Below are positions 49,016 through 62,069 of a stretch of DNA of 64,000 nt, one piece after another; the first letter of the stretch is position 1, and every line of letters starts with the position of its first letter. The stretch covers positions 935,001 through 999,000 of the forward strand of contig CAIIXF020000011.1 in assembly GCA_903813345.2 (NCBI GenBank), written 5' to 3'. The DNA comes from Owenia fusiformis. Lineage: Eukaryota; Annelida; Polychaeta; Sabellida; Oweniidae. Under the pieces are notes generated by a model. It was not told where the DNA came from and searched no databases. It saw only the letters and a program-made list of their open reading frames with translations. Both the position numbers and the translations under genes were made by a program.

Positions 49016-49789
49016 AACATGTTTTTTATATTTATGATTCATTTTCAAGTACTTTTGTCATATCAACAAAGTGACATTTACAAGGAAAAGCACTTTGTAA
49101 TTTGTACCATCCCATTTAAAAAATAATTGAATTAAAAATACATGCTGGCGAATTAACGTTTATTGTTTTTCTACATTGCTATTCTTCTCTTCCGCATTAG
49201 AATGTTTATCTTAGGTTTTACAACTGGTAACATATGTTCCCAGGAAAAAAATGTTTTTTATACAAATTCTGTATTCAATTGCTCCTAATTTCAATCTATA
49301 CAAAGAGGGAGGGGGTGTAACCATAGTCATCTTTTTCTGGCCCTGTAGCCATTTCCTCAAAGATCCCCTGATTTTCAAAAGTGGCAGGACTAAAATTGAT
49401 TATTTAAAAAAATGGAAAAAATCATACAAAATCCAGGTTCATTTTCTTAAAAGCCATGTTTTTTTTATATATTCTGAGTAAAATAAACTAAAAATAACAA
49501 TGTATCCTGTATGTACATATGATACATAGTCCTGCCTCAAGGTCACAAAATTGAGAAGGTCATTTCATTTTAATCTATACATATAAAGGATATTGCATAA
49601 TAAACTGCACAAGTGTATTAAGGACACTCCGATTATAGAATGACATTGATATCACTACAGTAAAACCTGTCATATGAAAAACCTTTGAAAGTAAACGTTA
49701 TGAAAAATATAATTCACACCCCCCCCTCAATAAGTGTGGTGATAGGATTAGTCCCCTTCTTGGTCACCTGGGTTATGTACACAGGGAGA

Positions 49790-50060
49790 TATGCCGAGTA
49801 CTAAAATAGTACTCCTGGCATTTTAACGCTAACTGAGTACTCATTTCAGTAAATATTAGTACTAAATGAGCACTTATGACATGGGTACTGATTTATTGCA
49901 TGTTTTAGTACTAAATGAGTACTTATATGATGAGTGAACAGTATTTCATTGATTTTTCAGAGCTAAATGAGTACTCATATCATGAGTGATAAAATAGTAC
50001 AAATAAAATTCTTTTTCAGCACTCATATCATGAATCAGTACTAAATAAGCACCCATGAGT
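49790..50060. repeat. Degenerate repeat of gtactaaatgagtactta
   Basis: Several irregular copies of agtactaaatgagtacttat and gatgagtgaa motifs. Confidence 0.7.
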
Positions 50061-52127
50061 GCTCATGAGTGCACGTGATGGCGATTAAAAAAATTATCAA
50101 AGTCGTAAATGTCTGAACTGTTGCAGTAAATTAACGAACAAAGTGAAATTGAAGACTAACGTGCTATCAAATAAAGAACTTTAGTTTTCAAAATTATGGA
50201 GGGGAGTGTAGAACAAATATCAAGTATTATATTTGCATTATTGAATGAAATGAACATTTCTCATCTGGTTATTAATGTATGGAGAGAAATTATGAGTTCT
50301 CATTCTCACATATCATATTACTCAGGGACCCAGCCTGAATATTTTTGTTTTTGAATATTGGAGAGTATTACGCGAGATTTTTCCATTTTCTTGTTGCAAA
50401 ATATATTTATTTTATGATGTGGAGTGATATCCAGAATTTGAGGCTTGCGAAAATAAGATATCCTCATCTTTATACCCCCCACCCTATAATTTCAGGGGGG
50501 TCAGAAGAAAATAAACTTTAATTCATAACTTTGGAAGTAAATGAGATACAAACTTAATTTTTTCACCATAATTTATAGAATAACATCAGTAATGCAGAAA
50601 AAAATATATCAAACGAAAATAAGCTAATTTGCATAATTTAACCCTTAAACCGCCATAAAAACTATTAAATAACGGAATGATAATAAACAACTTTTACTGT
50701 AATTGCCTTCATATGAAGTTATAACTTATGAAATAATTCCTAAAAATGCATCTATATATGTATATTAGATGTGCAAAATATCAAAAGTGTATCTTACATA
50801 ACGACTGTGAAAAATATTTCTCCCCTTACCCTAAAATTGAAGGGAGGGGGTCAAAAGAAAATAAACTTTAATTCATAACTTTAGAAGTATATAAGATACA
50901 AACTTAATTTTTTCACCAAAATTTACAAAATAATATCAGTAATGGAGAAAAAAATATTTTGAACAAAAATAAGCTAATTTGCATAATTTAACCCTTAAAC
51001 CGCCATAAAAACTATTAAATGACAAAATTATAATATACGACATTTACTGTAATTACCTTCATATGAAGTTTTACCTGATGAAATAATTCCTAAAAATGCA
51101 TCTATATATGTATAATAGATGTGAAAAATATTAAAAGTGCATCTTATATATAGATTGTGAAAAAGTTTCTCCCCCTACCCAGATATTTCAGGGGGGTCAA
51201 CTGAAAATGGACTTTAATTTATAACTTTGGAAGTACATGAGGTATAAACCTATTTGTTCACCAAAATTTATGTAATAATATCAGTAACTAAGAAAAAACA
51301 TTTTTGATATGCAAATAAGCTAATTTGCATAATTTAGCCCTTATACAGTCATAAAAACCGTTAAATGACAAAACGGTTAAAATACGACATTTATTTTAAT
51401 CGACCTCTCATGAAGTTATAACTTATGAAATAATTCATATAGTTGCATTTTGTATAACAGATGTGCAAAATATTAAAAGTGTATCTTACATAACGACTGT
51501 GAAAAAAATTCTCCCCCTACCCAGATATTTGAGGGGGGGTCAAAATGAAAATGGACTTCATAAGAATTCATAACTTTGGAAGTATATGAGGTACAAACTT
51601 TATTTTTCACCAATATTTATGTTATATCATCAGTAATTCAGAAAAAATATTTTTTGATATGCAAATAAGCTAATTTGCATAATTTAACCCTTATAAAGTA
51701 ATAAAAACCGTTAAATGACGAAGTGATAAAATATGGCATTTACTTTAATTGACTTCTTATGAAGTTATAACTTCGAGAAAAAATTTACAACAGTTATGCA
51801 CAATATAAAGAGGTTATTTTATATAATGAGTGTGAAAAGAATCTTACACCCTACCTTAATAATTTTGAGGGCTCGGGGGGGGGGGGTTAAAGAAAATAAT
51901 AGACTTTAACTCATAACTTTGAAATAATTTAAGAAAGAGCTTATATTTCTTCGCTGAAAATTGAGAAATCACATCAATAATGAAACGAATATTACATGGG
52001 GACAATACTATATTTCAACTAATTTGCATAATTTAAGCTTCAAACAGTCATGAGAATCATTATAAGGCAAAGTGGTTCTATACTGAAATTGACTTCACAT
52101 GAAGTAAGGACTTTGACAATATATCCT

Positions 52128-52401
52128 TACTTAATACTAGCATTTAAATGGAAAAATGATATCAACAATTATGAAGCTATTTTTCCCAACTATTTCAATG
52201 CCCATGGAGATTTTCATAGATATAATACTAGAGGCAAATCAAACTTCACCCTTCCTAAAGCAAAATTGAAAATTATGGCAAAAAACAATAGCCTTTAGTG
52301 GTTACTCCATATGGAACAATCTCTCAAAAGAAATAAAAAAGTCAAATTCCATTTCTTTTCTTAAATCAAAACTGAAGAAGCATATTCTCTTAGCTTATTA
52401 A
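52128..52401 (+). pseudogene. Non-LTR retrotransposon reverse-transcriptase C-terminus, frameshifted
   Basis: One frame reads FNAHGDFHRYNTRGKSNFTL and ends at 52298. The next frame continues FSGYSIWNNLSKEIKKSNSI and FLKSKLKKHILLAY to TAA at 52399. The order HxYNTR, then FxGxxxWNxLxxxIK, then SxxxFKxxLKxxLL is typical of the C-terminal end of LINE-type ORF2 proteins in invertebrates. The frame break near 52290 makes it a dead fragment in the palindrome loop. Confidence 0.7.
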
Positions 52402-52893
52402 TCATTAGTTGACTATATCATTTCTTGTTTCTTCAGTAAGAAGGGTAGGCTCTCAAGGGAGGTACATGGGCCAACCTGGGGGCTGCTCCAAACTACTTAA
52501 GATTTAAAATAATAATTCTGACCATACCAACCTTGGGGAAGGTACAATAATAACTAATATTTTATAAGAATCACACTTTTAACGATTATTTGCGTCAATG
52601 CGGTAGCCTGGTATCTTTAAATAATAATTAATGAAGCTACACATTCATAAAATTTCCCCATGGCATATGGCACCTTCTTGGCTTCAAATGAAACGAGCAA
52701 CATGGATCCCCCATACCTTTATTTATTATAATCTAACTTTTGTGATTACATTCCGGTTTAATTCGTTGACAACATAATGATATACTTCATGATTTAACTA
52801 CTATATGTACGGGTATTTAAGCATCACATGTGGTGCCACCTATTATTAATAATATGTGTACACATAATGATTAAATGTATGAATAAATTGAGT

Positions 52894-53205
52894 TTAATTG
52901 AACTTGCAATGTTTCAGAATAACCCTTAAAAAGGTAACCATAACAATTCTAAAGTTTATTGAACCATATTCAGAGTCACTGTGGGGACTGGTGTCATATT
53001 CTAGGTTGTAGGTACCTGATGCAGTGAAAATGTCATCATATATGTTTGGGTTAATCCACTCATTCCCGTCCACACTCACTTTCCTTTGAGCCGCATGAAC
53101 ATGCAGCAAAACATTCTGTACCTGCAGTGGCACATGAGCAAGTGGTTTAACATATTGCTTTGTCCTTGTATCGTCTGCATGTGCAAAATGACTTTGGGAT
53201 TTTTG
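52894..53205 (-). pseudogene. Unidentified coding-like fragment
   Basis: Open for 103 codons without an ATG in frame near its start. It reads ...KQYVKPLAHVPLQVQNVLLH, then VHAAQRKVSVDGNEWINPN and IYDDIFTASGTYNLEYDTS. Composition looks like real protein, and the same frame upstream of a single stop (53206-53208) also looks coding (MNADKPLFEIPEPGNGFGCQ). I do not recognise the family. It lies in the loop of the palindrome and may be carried cargo or a decayed exon. Confidence 0.35.
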
Positions 53206-53456
53206 TTATATCAAGTTTCGGTTTTTGGTCATTTTAATGGTCTCAAGAGTAATATGAACCACTTGACATCCAAATCCATTCCCTGGCTCTGGAATCTCAA
53301 AAAGTGGTTTGTCAGCATTCATTGAAATGTATAATTGTTATAAACCAAAAATGCATCCATAGTTAGTGGCAATGCTCTAATATCATTTTGGATGCTGCAA
53401 ACAAGTGTAATACATCCAATGATAGTTTGTTTTTGTATTGAAATATAAACAAAAAT

Positions 53457-53702
53457 AACGCAACTCCCCTAGACCAGAGATTGTGCCCATGTGGACAGTC
53501 AATGGAGACAGAAACTCACTTTAAAGTAGAATGTCATATGTTTGAAAATGAACGATTAAGTCTTTTTGCCTACATGACTGATATCCATATTGACTTTTAC
53601 ATGTATACAAGTCTAGGAAAATATTGTATAATAATGAATGAAAAAAACTGTTCAAAGGACACTTGGAAAATGTATGATAAATATGTTAGTCAAAAGGCGT
53701 GA
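53457..53702 (+). pseudogene. Second non-LTR retrotransposon C-terminal fragment
   Basis: Reads ATPLDQRLCPCGQSMETETH then FKVECHMFENERLSLF. The RxCxxC...EtexHFxxxCxxFxxxR arrangement is the zinc-knuckle-like tail of many LINE reverse transcriptases. It ends at a stop at 53700. It differs in type from the fragment at 52128-52401. Confidence 0.65.
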
Positions 53703-55194
53703 AATAGTTACATGCGATGGTCTCTAATAGGTCGACATCAACCAGGAATTGTTTTATTTCATGTATGTATCTTAATGTAACATCTTTAGTGTGTTAGACT
53801 TTAATTAATAAATTAACTACTACTACTAGTATAATATTGTTTCCATGTAATATTTGTTTCATTCTTCATGTGATTTCTCAATATTCTGGCGAAGAAATAC
53901 ATGTATAAGCTCTTTCTTATACGATTTCAAAGTTATGAATCAAAGTTTATTATTTTCTTTTAACTTCCCCCAGCCCTAAAATATTAGGGTAGGGTGTGAG
54001 ATTTTTTCACACTCATTATATACAATACCCTTTTTATATTGTGCATACCCGTTGTAAATGTATTTCTAGGAATTATTTCACAAGTTATAACTTCATAGAA
54101 GTCAATTAAAGTAAATTTCGTATTTCATCACTTTGTCATTTAATGTTTTTTATGACTGTATAAGGGTTAAATTATGCAAATTAGCTTATTTTCATATGAA
54201 GATATTTTTTCCGAATTACTGACGTTATAACATAAATTTTGGTGAAAGAATTAAGTTTGTACCTCATATACTTCCAAAGTTATGAATTAAAGTCTATTTC
54301 CATTTGACCCCCCTCAAATATCTGGGTAGGGGGACAATTTTTTTGTCAGCGTCGTTATGTAAGATACACTTTTAATATTTTGCACATCTGTTATACATAT
54401 ATAGATGCATTTTTAGGAATTACTTTATTTGTTTAAACTTCATGAGAGGCCAATTAGAGTAAATGTCGTATTTTATCGCATCGTCATTTAACAGTTTTTA
54501 TGACTGTATAAGGGTTAAATTAGCTTATTTGCATATCAAAAATATTTTTTTCTGAATTACAGATGTAATTACCTAAACTTTGGTGAAAAAATTAAGTTTG
54601 TACCTCATATACTTTTAAAATTATGAATTAAAGTCCATTTTTATTTGACCCCCTCCCCTCAAAAATCTGGATAGGGGGAGAATTATTTTCACAGTCTTTA
54701 TGTAAGATACACTTCTAATATTTTGCACATTTATTATACATATATAGATGCATTTTTAGGAATTATTTCATAAGTTATAACTTCATATGAAGGAAATAAC
54801 AGTAAATGTGATATAACATCATTTCGTCATTTACTAGTTTTTATGGCAGTTTAAGGGTTAAATTATGCAAATTAGCTTTTTTTCATTCAAAATATTTTTT
54901 TCTTCATTACTGATGTTATTTCATAAATTTTGGTGAAAAAATTAAGTTTGTATCTCATATACTTCCAAAGTTATGAATTAAAGTCTATTTTCTTCTGACC
55001 CCCCTAAAATTATAGGGCGGGGGGTATAAAGATGAAGATATCTTATTTTCGCAAGTCTCAAACTCTAGATATCACCCCACATCATAAAAGTAACTTATTT
55101 TCCAGCAAGAACTGAAAAAATCTCGCGTAATACTTTCCAATATCCATTTTCACTTTCTAGCTGTTTCTCAGAACTTGGGTCCCTGAGTATATCT

Positions 55195-56080
55195 AGTATG
55201 TTCCAATAGTAAAGGTTGATCGCCAGCAATATTCAAGTTCAGTTCACGGGGCATTTTAACATTTCAAACAAGCAAAAATTGATTATAAACCTTGGAAATA
55301 CTGTAATTCTAAGTTGATATGTACGGTTTAATATATTTTTGTTGCAATATCACATTGTTTTTGATCCCCCCCAAATTTGATGAATAATTTAAAACATTTT
55401 GAACACTCTCCTTGATCAGAATCGAGAATCTAGAACAGGTGTTGAATCATGGTGTCCAGAACATTTTTATTTTTGTCAGTTTTTTAGTTTTGCTGGATAC
55501 ATAATCAACAAGAAGCTCAATAAAAAATAAATTCAGTGAAAAAAATCGGCGTTTTCTTGTCACGTTGAATCCCAATGTTAATATATGGGTAGCCTAGGTC
55601 GTGTGCTTCTCAAGATTGGCCATTTAATATAAACTTCATGAGGTTAAGAATTTTCAAATAAATCGTTGTTGCCATGGACATAATATATATAATAGGATTT
55701 TATTAGTACTGATGCCCTTTTAGGGCCAAACGTACATCCGATATACAATTTTCAATAACAGTAGATATAGCAATAAAGTGAAGAAAATGAATAATGATGT
55801 CATAGTGAGAGAACAATTGACTTAAATAACTCTAACTTAACAGAGCTTATGTTACTAATCCATTCAGGTTACGAACAACTTGACACAATTCAACGTAATA
55901 TAAATCAGTACAGTTTTTTCTACCTAACTTTAAACAATATGCTTAATAGATAAAACACAATATCAGGTTTCATAATATTGGGTCCACAGCATCTTAACCA
56001 GATGCACAGAACTAGTACTTTTAACTTTTTGTACAATGTTTCCTGGTCTGGTGAAAAATCGCGTGATTCATCTAAATTAC
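55195..56080. other. No gene established
   Basis: AT-rich intergenic DNA. Confidence 0.55.
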
Positions 56081-56084
56081 CAGA

Positions 56085-56225
56085 GTTGATTGCGCTTGGT
56101 TGTTTTTGATTGTGCTGGATTGTGTCTGGTTGTTCTGGATTGTGTCTGGTTGTGCTCGATTGTGTCTGGTTGTGCTCGATTGTGTCTGGTTGTTCTTGAT
56201 TGTGTCTGGTTGTTCTGGCTGTTAC
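56085..56225. repeat. 13/26-bp tandem repeat
   Basis: Units of gattgtgtctggttgtgctc with variants, about 10 half-units. Minus ORFs (HNQTQSRTTRHN) come from it. Confidence 0.92.
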
Positions 56226-56658
56226 AGAATGCACTTGGAGTATGATTGTTATTATTAATCCTTAGTATGGATGATAGGTTCAGTGGTTTTAAGTTTTTGG
56301 ATTGTTGTTTTGATTCATGGATACGGGATGGTGGGGGTTGGTTAGACGTTGTATCTATCTGTACATTCAAATATGTTCAAAGGTTAGGATATCGAGAGTT
56401 TGTTTTTATGAATGTTTCTTCTCTTTGTTTCTGTAGCAACTGTTACTCTTTTGTAACCATTTGCAGGTTGTTACACATGGAATTTACTTTTGTTGTGCTG
56501 TTCACTTATCTCTAAAGGAACGAATTCCATTGAATATGAGATAAAAGTAATATATAGTTCATCAATCGTGGGATAAAAGTATGGGATAAATACAAATATT
56601 CAAATATTGTCAGACATATATTTTACATGATTAATTACAAGGCATAAACATATGCAAA

Positions 56659-56776
56659 ATGTCACCACCTGCCATTTGTTGCTGAACGCTGATCGCCAAC
56701 TGCCATTCACCAACCGCTGAACATTGTTCACAAAAAGTTGCAACTAAAACAGTGTCACTACTTATGGTGGTGACAT
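56659..56776. mobile_element. Intact 118-bp MITE, ggtggtgaca family
   Basis: Perfect 11-bp inverted ends atgtcaccacc and ggtggtgacat. The inside has ctgaacgctgatcgccaact and gttcacaaaaagttgcaac. This is the reference copy for the fragments at 16.2, 28.2, 34.5-35.0 and 35.1 kb. Confidence 0.85.
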
Positions 56777-56779
56777 AAA

Positions 56780-59525
56780 ACCGTCTTAAATAAATATGAT
56801 TAATTGCACCTCTTTAATTACATATTGGTATAGGGTTATCTCCAACTTATCAGATCTAATAGAATAAAAGACCATGTTCTGGCTCACGTTCTGATATAGA
56901 GATTGGTTTGAGCAGGTACAGACTTGTAACTCTGTTACACAAGTTGAGAAAACATGAGCTGGAGTCAAAGTAAAATGTCCAGAACTAGGGATCAAGTCAA
57001 AGATCAAATACCAATTTAACATGAAATTACAGAATTAATTACATTTAAGCCTCTAACAATCTCAGAAAGGGCTGAAAATTGCTCGTACACTTTTTGAAAA
57101 GTAGACCTTTTCGGAAAAGTGAGTCTCAAATTTTCAAAAATACTCCGCCCCCTCCCTCCAATTCCTCCATCATTCCAAAATTGCCCTTAGTAGGATATAA
57201 TGAAGCCCCAAGTATATAAGCTAAAAAAACATTGACGAGAAAAACATTAATTCATTCATAAGTGATAGATATTTCAATAGCTCAAGAGAGGGAGAAACAT
57301 GGTAAATTCCTTCATAATTTCAAAATGCGCTTTAGGATCTTGACACGGTCCCAAAGACTGATAACACCCACTTGAGATAACTTTTTTGAAGGGTTTGATA
57401 AACTGCTGACATCAGCTGACATTAGGGTGACATCACACTTGCTTTGGGATTACCATTATTCAGCACAATTAGATTATCCCATTCTTCTTGATGTTTTCTG
57501 TCTTATCAATGCAAATTGAAAGAGACATTGAGCTTTTATGTCTTACACTTTAACACCATGGCCTCGGAATTTGAAGTACCTGGGCAATGCACTCGGTTGA
57601 TATTTGTACTTTTTGCACTCATTTGTATTCTGAGTTCAAAATAATTAACACCATTGTAATGATATCCTCATTTTCTCACAGCAACTAAACCATATAATGG
57701 TAGTGACATCAGAAATATGGTACTATATCTGAGAATCTTAAATCAATCCAAATATTGGGAATGAATAGGGTTTCTTTAACAGGGGTTTCATTTGGTTTTT
57801 AAGCTTTTGTTAAACCTCTGTGAGCAACTATATGTGATTCAATTGTACTTCCTTCTTAATAAATGTGAATTTTGTCATGCTGTATTTTACAATGGTGTTG
57901 TATTTTTGAATTTGTTTTTGTGGTTATACTTGTTTTAGTTTCGTTTTGTATATTGTTTGATGTAGTGGCCAATATTTCAAAATTACATCTTGAAAATTAA
58001 AGGAAACCATGATCATATCAAGGTGTATGGATTTCAGGTGTACACAAAAATGCCCTGATAGAGTATTTGGATAAAAATAGCCCTCTGCCCTCTACTTCAT
58101 GTCAGTGAGGGCATGCGAGGGCTTCAAGAAAATTGTTGGTTTATCTACACCACTTTCAGCTTAAAACAATGGTATACGTAATATTCTTAAGTCATGCGCT
58201 TTCCCCTAATTTTTTCTCTACTTTTGGAAAAAGGGCTGAGGCGGGAGTTTTTTCATGTTTGGGAACAAAAGGGCTTGAGGCAAGGTGACTAATTTTTTAT
58301 CAAAATGTTAAAGTACCAATTCCACACCTTAGTTAGCTAAGTTCCACACCTTGGTTAGCTTCTCCAACTACAAAAATAACATATACATAAAATAGTTTTT
58401 AGTTTTTTGTCTTTATTTTTATACTGCAATAATCTTATAATGTACAGTTTTAAACATAATATTTTCTTTGTTGTGAAGTACAATGAATGTTGAAGTACAA
58501 AATACAATCATAGACTTTTAGACAAGGCTTTCTAAAGGTACATGGCTTTTTAAAGGTACATAACAACACTGGTTCATTGATCAGTAAGTTACACCCCCAC
58601 CAGAAGTTTGGTAACCCTAATTCCTTTAATCAACCAAGTGTGAAATCTATTACTATGGCAATTTTCAAGGTTACTCAAAATAATAAATTTTCGACCAATC
58701 GAAATCTGGAGGATGAAAATCCAAATTCAGACATCACTAGGATTTCACACTTTATCCATTGAGGTGTTGGTTTTTCCATACTTTTGTAGGGGGTTTAATT
58801 ACATGGGTAAATTGCACACTTTTGTCAGTATTGATACTCAGGTAGTTAACACGGTAAAATAAATTGAAAATTACATGTAAGTTTGAAATTTGTAAATTGG
58901 TTTGTTACATAGTTTGAATTGTCACTTCAAAAAATTGGAAGTTTTTGATTATATCTTATTCCTGAGGCATGTCATGATTTTAAATACTCAACAATTTCTT
59001 GAGTTTCTGTAAAATTTCTTGAGTGTTAACAATTTCTTGAGTTTTTGTATTGTGTACAGTTAAATGTATACAAAGATGATAAGAAAAACTCAAAAAATGA
59101 ATACTTGGGATGTGAAAACTTCAAATCCCATCTTTGAGATAATTCAGAAGACTACTCAAGAGTTTTTAGCTCTAAAAGTAAAAAGGAAGAGTTGAAGTTT
59201 TAAACAACGTACCCCATAAATGTTTTACAATACAGTTGTATACAGGCTTTTCTATATTATTATTGAGATACAAACAGTTGAATTTCTGGGGACTGTTTCT
59301 AGAAAATATCATGTTTTGTGAATTTTGGTTAATTTCAAACGTGTAACAATCGTGGGATGATATTGAGTTTTGTCATATTTTTGGAAGGCTAAATCTAAAG
59401 TTAATTAAAAAATAATTTCAGGGCCTCAATTTACAATATTTTCAGGGCAATCTTCATGATATTTTTAAGAAATCACTACAGTCAAAAAATCTTTGGTATC
59501 ATTATTATATTATTGCTATTATTTT
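56780..59525. other. No gene established
   Basis: AT-rich. A 61-codon ORF at 58577-58762 has ordinary-looking composition but no recognised family. A small duplication of ttccacacctt(a/g)gttagct lies at 58320-58360. Confidence 0.5.
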
Positions 59526-59529
59526 ACAT

Positions 59530-59605
59530 GATGCTTCACAATTATGTCACATGATGCTTCACAATTATGTCACATGATGCTTCACAAATGTCACATGATG
59601 CTTCA
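59530..59605. repeat. 23-bp tandem repeat, 4 copies
   Basis: Units of cacatgatgcttcacaatta plus tgt. Confidence 0.93.
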
Positions 59606-59671
59606 CAATTATGTCAATATGGTATTTTCTGTAACATCAGACATCTAATCATCCATGAAAACATATTTAAA

Positions 59672-60151
59672 TACTGTAGATTGGGTTAATTTGGCGCCCG
59701 CTTTAATTTGGCGAAATTGAAAAATTCGCCAATATAAATCTTCGCCAAAATTTAGAATGAATCCCCGGGAATTATCTAGGGTATTTCGTCGAGTGTATTT
59801 AGGTCACTTCTGGTTTAGTTTTTTCCAAAAATATGAAAAAATGTCTCTCATAAATTGGCTCAGAACTGGTCAGTCACTTATTAATACTCAGGGAAAAACT
59901 AAAAAGGAAAAGTGCAGTATAGTAGCAGCATCAATCGAGGTGCAAAATGTAAAGGATGATCTCACAAAAATGTACAAACGTGGTGAATATTGCCAGTAGT
60001 CCTCAAAAGAAAAAATTAACATAAAATTTGCAAACAACGCGTAAGTTAATTAAATTTTTTTTTGCATATCCGCCAAATTAAATAGCCGCCAATATGCCAA
60101 AATGGCAAAATCGCCAAATTAAGTAGCGCCAAATTAACCCAATCTACAGTA
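59672..60151. mobile_element. 480-bp transposon with perfect 26-bp inverted ends
   Basis: 59672-59697 and 60126-60151 are exact inverses (outer part TACTGTAGATTGGGTTAATT). Terminal TA may be a duplicated TA target, as in Tc1/mariner-type elements. Subterminal ttggcgaa and cgccaa motifs repeat on both sides. It encloses an 80-codon ORF (59757-59999, MNPRELSRVFRRVYLGHFWF...) that is not a recognisable transposase. Confidence 0.85.
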
Positions 60152-60154
60152 CCC

Positions 60155-61855
60155 ATGTTCATATCTCCAGCAGTTCTTCCAGTGCCATTCTGTAGAGAAA
60201 CTAAATTGTCATGGGTGAAATTGAAATAAACTACATGTCCATGTATTATGTACTGTTTTGCATTATCTCTTGCCCTTTTTGACAATCTTAGTTGATTTTA
60301 TTATTTCAAGAGGAAATATATCACAAAATTGTGACGAGGTGACGAGGAAATGCAAATTTTGAAGCTGTTCATAAATAAGGAAGACATTTTTCAAGGAATT
60401 TAATGCAAGGTGGAAGATAAGGCCAGGAGGCATGATGGCAGTAAATGCAGAAGGGGAGGGGGGGGGGCTAAGGAGGCATGATGGCACTGAATGAACAGCT
60501 TGGAGATTGACTTATTCGTTTTCTCAAAATTTAAATTTACAGAAATATTGATACCCATAAAAATATGGCCATATTTGGAAAATATAATAATGCTGGAGTA
60601 AAAACCTGAAAATGTGACATTTTGACGAACATCAAGGACATTTTGAAAAATAATCCATCAGTTTTACTGATGACGTCAAACTTCATTGTACAATACTATA
60701 AAATGGAAAACATCACATTTCGCAGATTAAATTACATCAAATATTTTCATGGTCATAGATTCCTTTCAATCAAGCTTTTCAATAAATTTCATAAAACACG
60801 TCAATGATGTCTGAGTGAATTAGCCATACACTATAATTACTGTATCAATTCTGTAAATATTTTATAAAGAATAATACACAAATGTTAACTGTATTCGAAA
60901 CCATTGAGTTTATATTCAACAACTACAAGGTTAACATTTAGAGCTTTATAAATCACCAAAAGTCTATTTTGATCGATTTGATTTCAGATAATTTCACATA
61001 AAAAGGGAATACCTATAAAAGTAGTACATGATGTTTTTCAATGCCTAATTTACTCAATACATGATGTTAGTAGTGACAGTTACATGTGTTGGTACATTAA
61101 AAGTCACGACTTCATCATAGTCGACCAGTGCTGTTTTAAAATTGAACATATTAAGTTGACATTTCTTTTATATTTACTATGTCATGTTTATGCATGTTAC
61201 ATATGATGCATGACAATTGCGCCTTGTTAAATATATGGTGCATGACAATTGCGCCTTGTTAAACATATGGTACACAATAATCGTGCCTAGGTAGTCTAAA
61301 AAGCATGAGTACTTGAACAGGTTCAATAATAAGAGTCCAGCCCTTGTATTTCGCCTTCTAAGCCCTGTTTATATCCATTAAAATGATGGCCCTTGAAATG
61401 TTATATAAACCTTGTAGATCCTTTAAAATGTTATATAAAATTAAAAATATCGGCCAATGTTGGAAACCACAGGATTTATTATGTTTTTGCCAATTTTTGC
61501 CATTTAACTTTTTAACTTGATACATATATTATATAAAACATCTTATGCTCAATTTGGTACACAATTTTGTTAACAGCAGACCGATTCTTAATTTCTACAC
61601 ATTTAAAAACAAAATTTGGATTGGAATAAAATTGTCAAAGTCAGAGAAAAAGCCGAAAAATTATGTGACAAGATATCGTCACATTAGATCTCAAATCAAA
61701 TGTGACAAACAATCATGTCACTCTAGGGTAGAGGTGAACACAGTGAAACACTACTTGGCAAGGGTTGATAAATATTTGTTCCTTTTTAATTTTCCCATAT
61801 TAAGTACTCATGAATTTTTAGACTATCTGCCCCACTGATTGTTGTGTGCAATATC
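60155..61855. other. No gene established
   Basis: AT-rich. A 35-bp duplication containing gcatgacaattgcgccttgt occurs at 61208-61270. The ORF at 61545-61838 has no recognised domain. Confidence 0.5.
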
Positions 61856-61861
61856 TAGAAC

Positions 61862-62065
61862 TTTAGTGTCTAATATTTAGAACGTTAGTGTCTAATATTT
61901 AGAACTTTAGTGTCTAATATTTAGAACTTTAGTGTCTAATATTTAGAACGTTAGTGTCTAATATTTAGAACGTTTGTGTCTAATATTTAGAACGTTAGTG
62001 TCTAATATTTAGAACGTTAGTGTCTAATATTTAGAACGTTAGTGTCTAATATTTAGAGCTTTTGA
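61862..62065. repeat. 22-bp tandem repeat, about 9 copies
   Basis: Units of tgtctaatatttagaacgtt plus ag. Confidence 0.95.
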
Positions 62066-62069
62066 GTTA

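Larger units (their letters stand above)
50319..55189. mobile_element. 4.9-kb palindromic element with 350-bp repeats in its arms
   Basis: Outer ends are perfect inverses, tactcagggaccca (50319) and tgggtccctgagta (to 55189). The arms (50319 to about 52015 and about 53825 to 55189) align inverted over their length. Shared landmarks are the cgcgaga segment, cttgcgaaaataagatatc, tataccccc, ggggggtcagaag and, at the inner end, aagagcttat and gagaaatcacat. Each arm holds tandem 350-bp units: aagctaatttgcataattta at 50621, 50971, 51317, 51667 and a partial near 52017; three inverted equivalents near 54172, 54525 and 54865. TA at the ends may be part of the terminus or a duplication. No intact transposase seen. 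Confidence 0.85.

Noticed and set aside
58577-58762. 61-codon + ORF as an exon
   Set aside because: No convincing donor, acceptor phase or family match.
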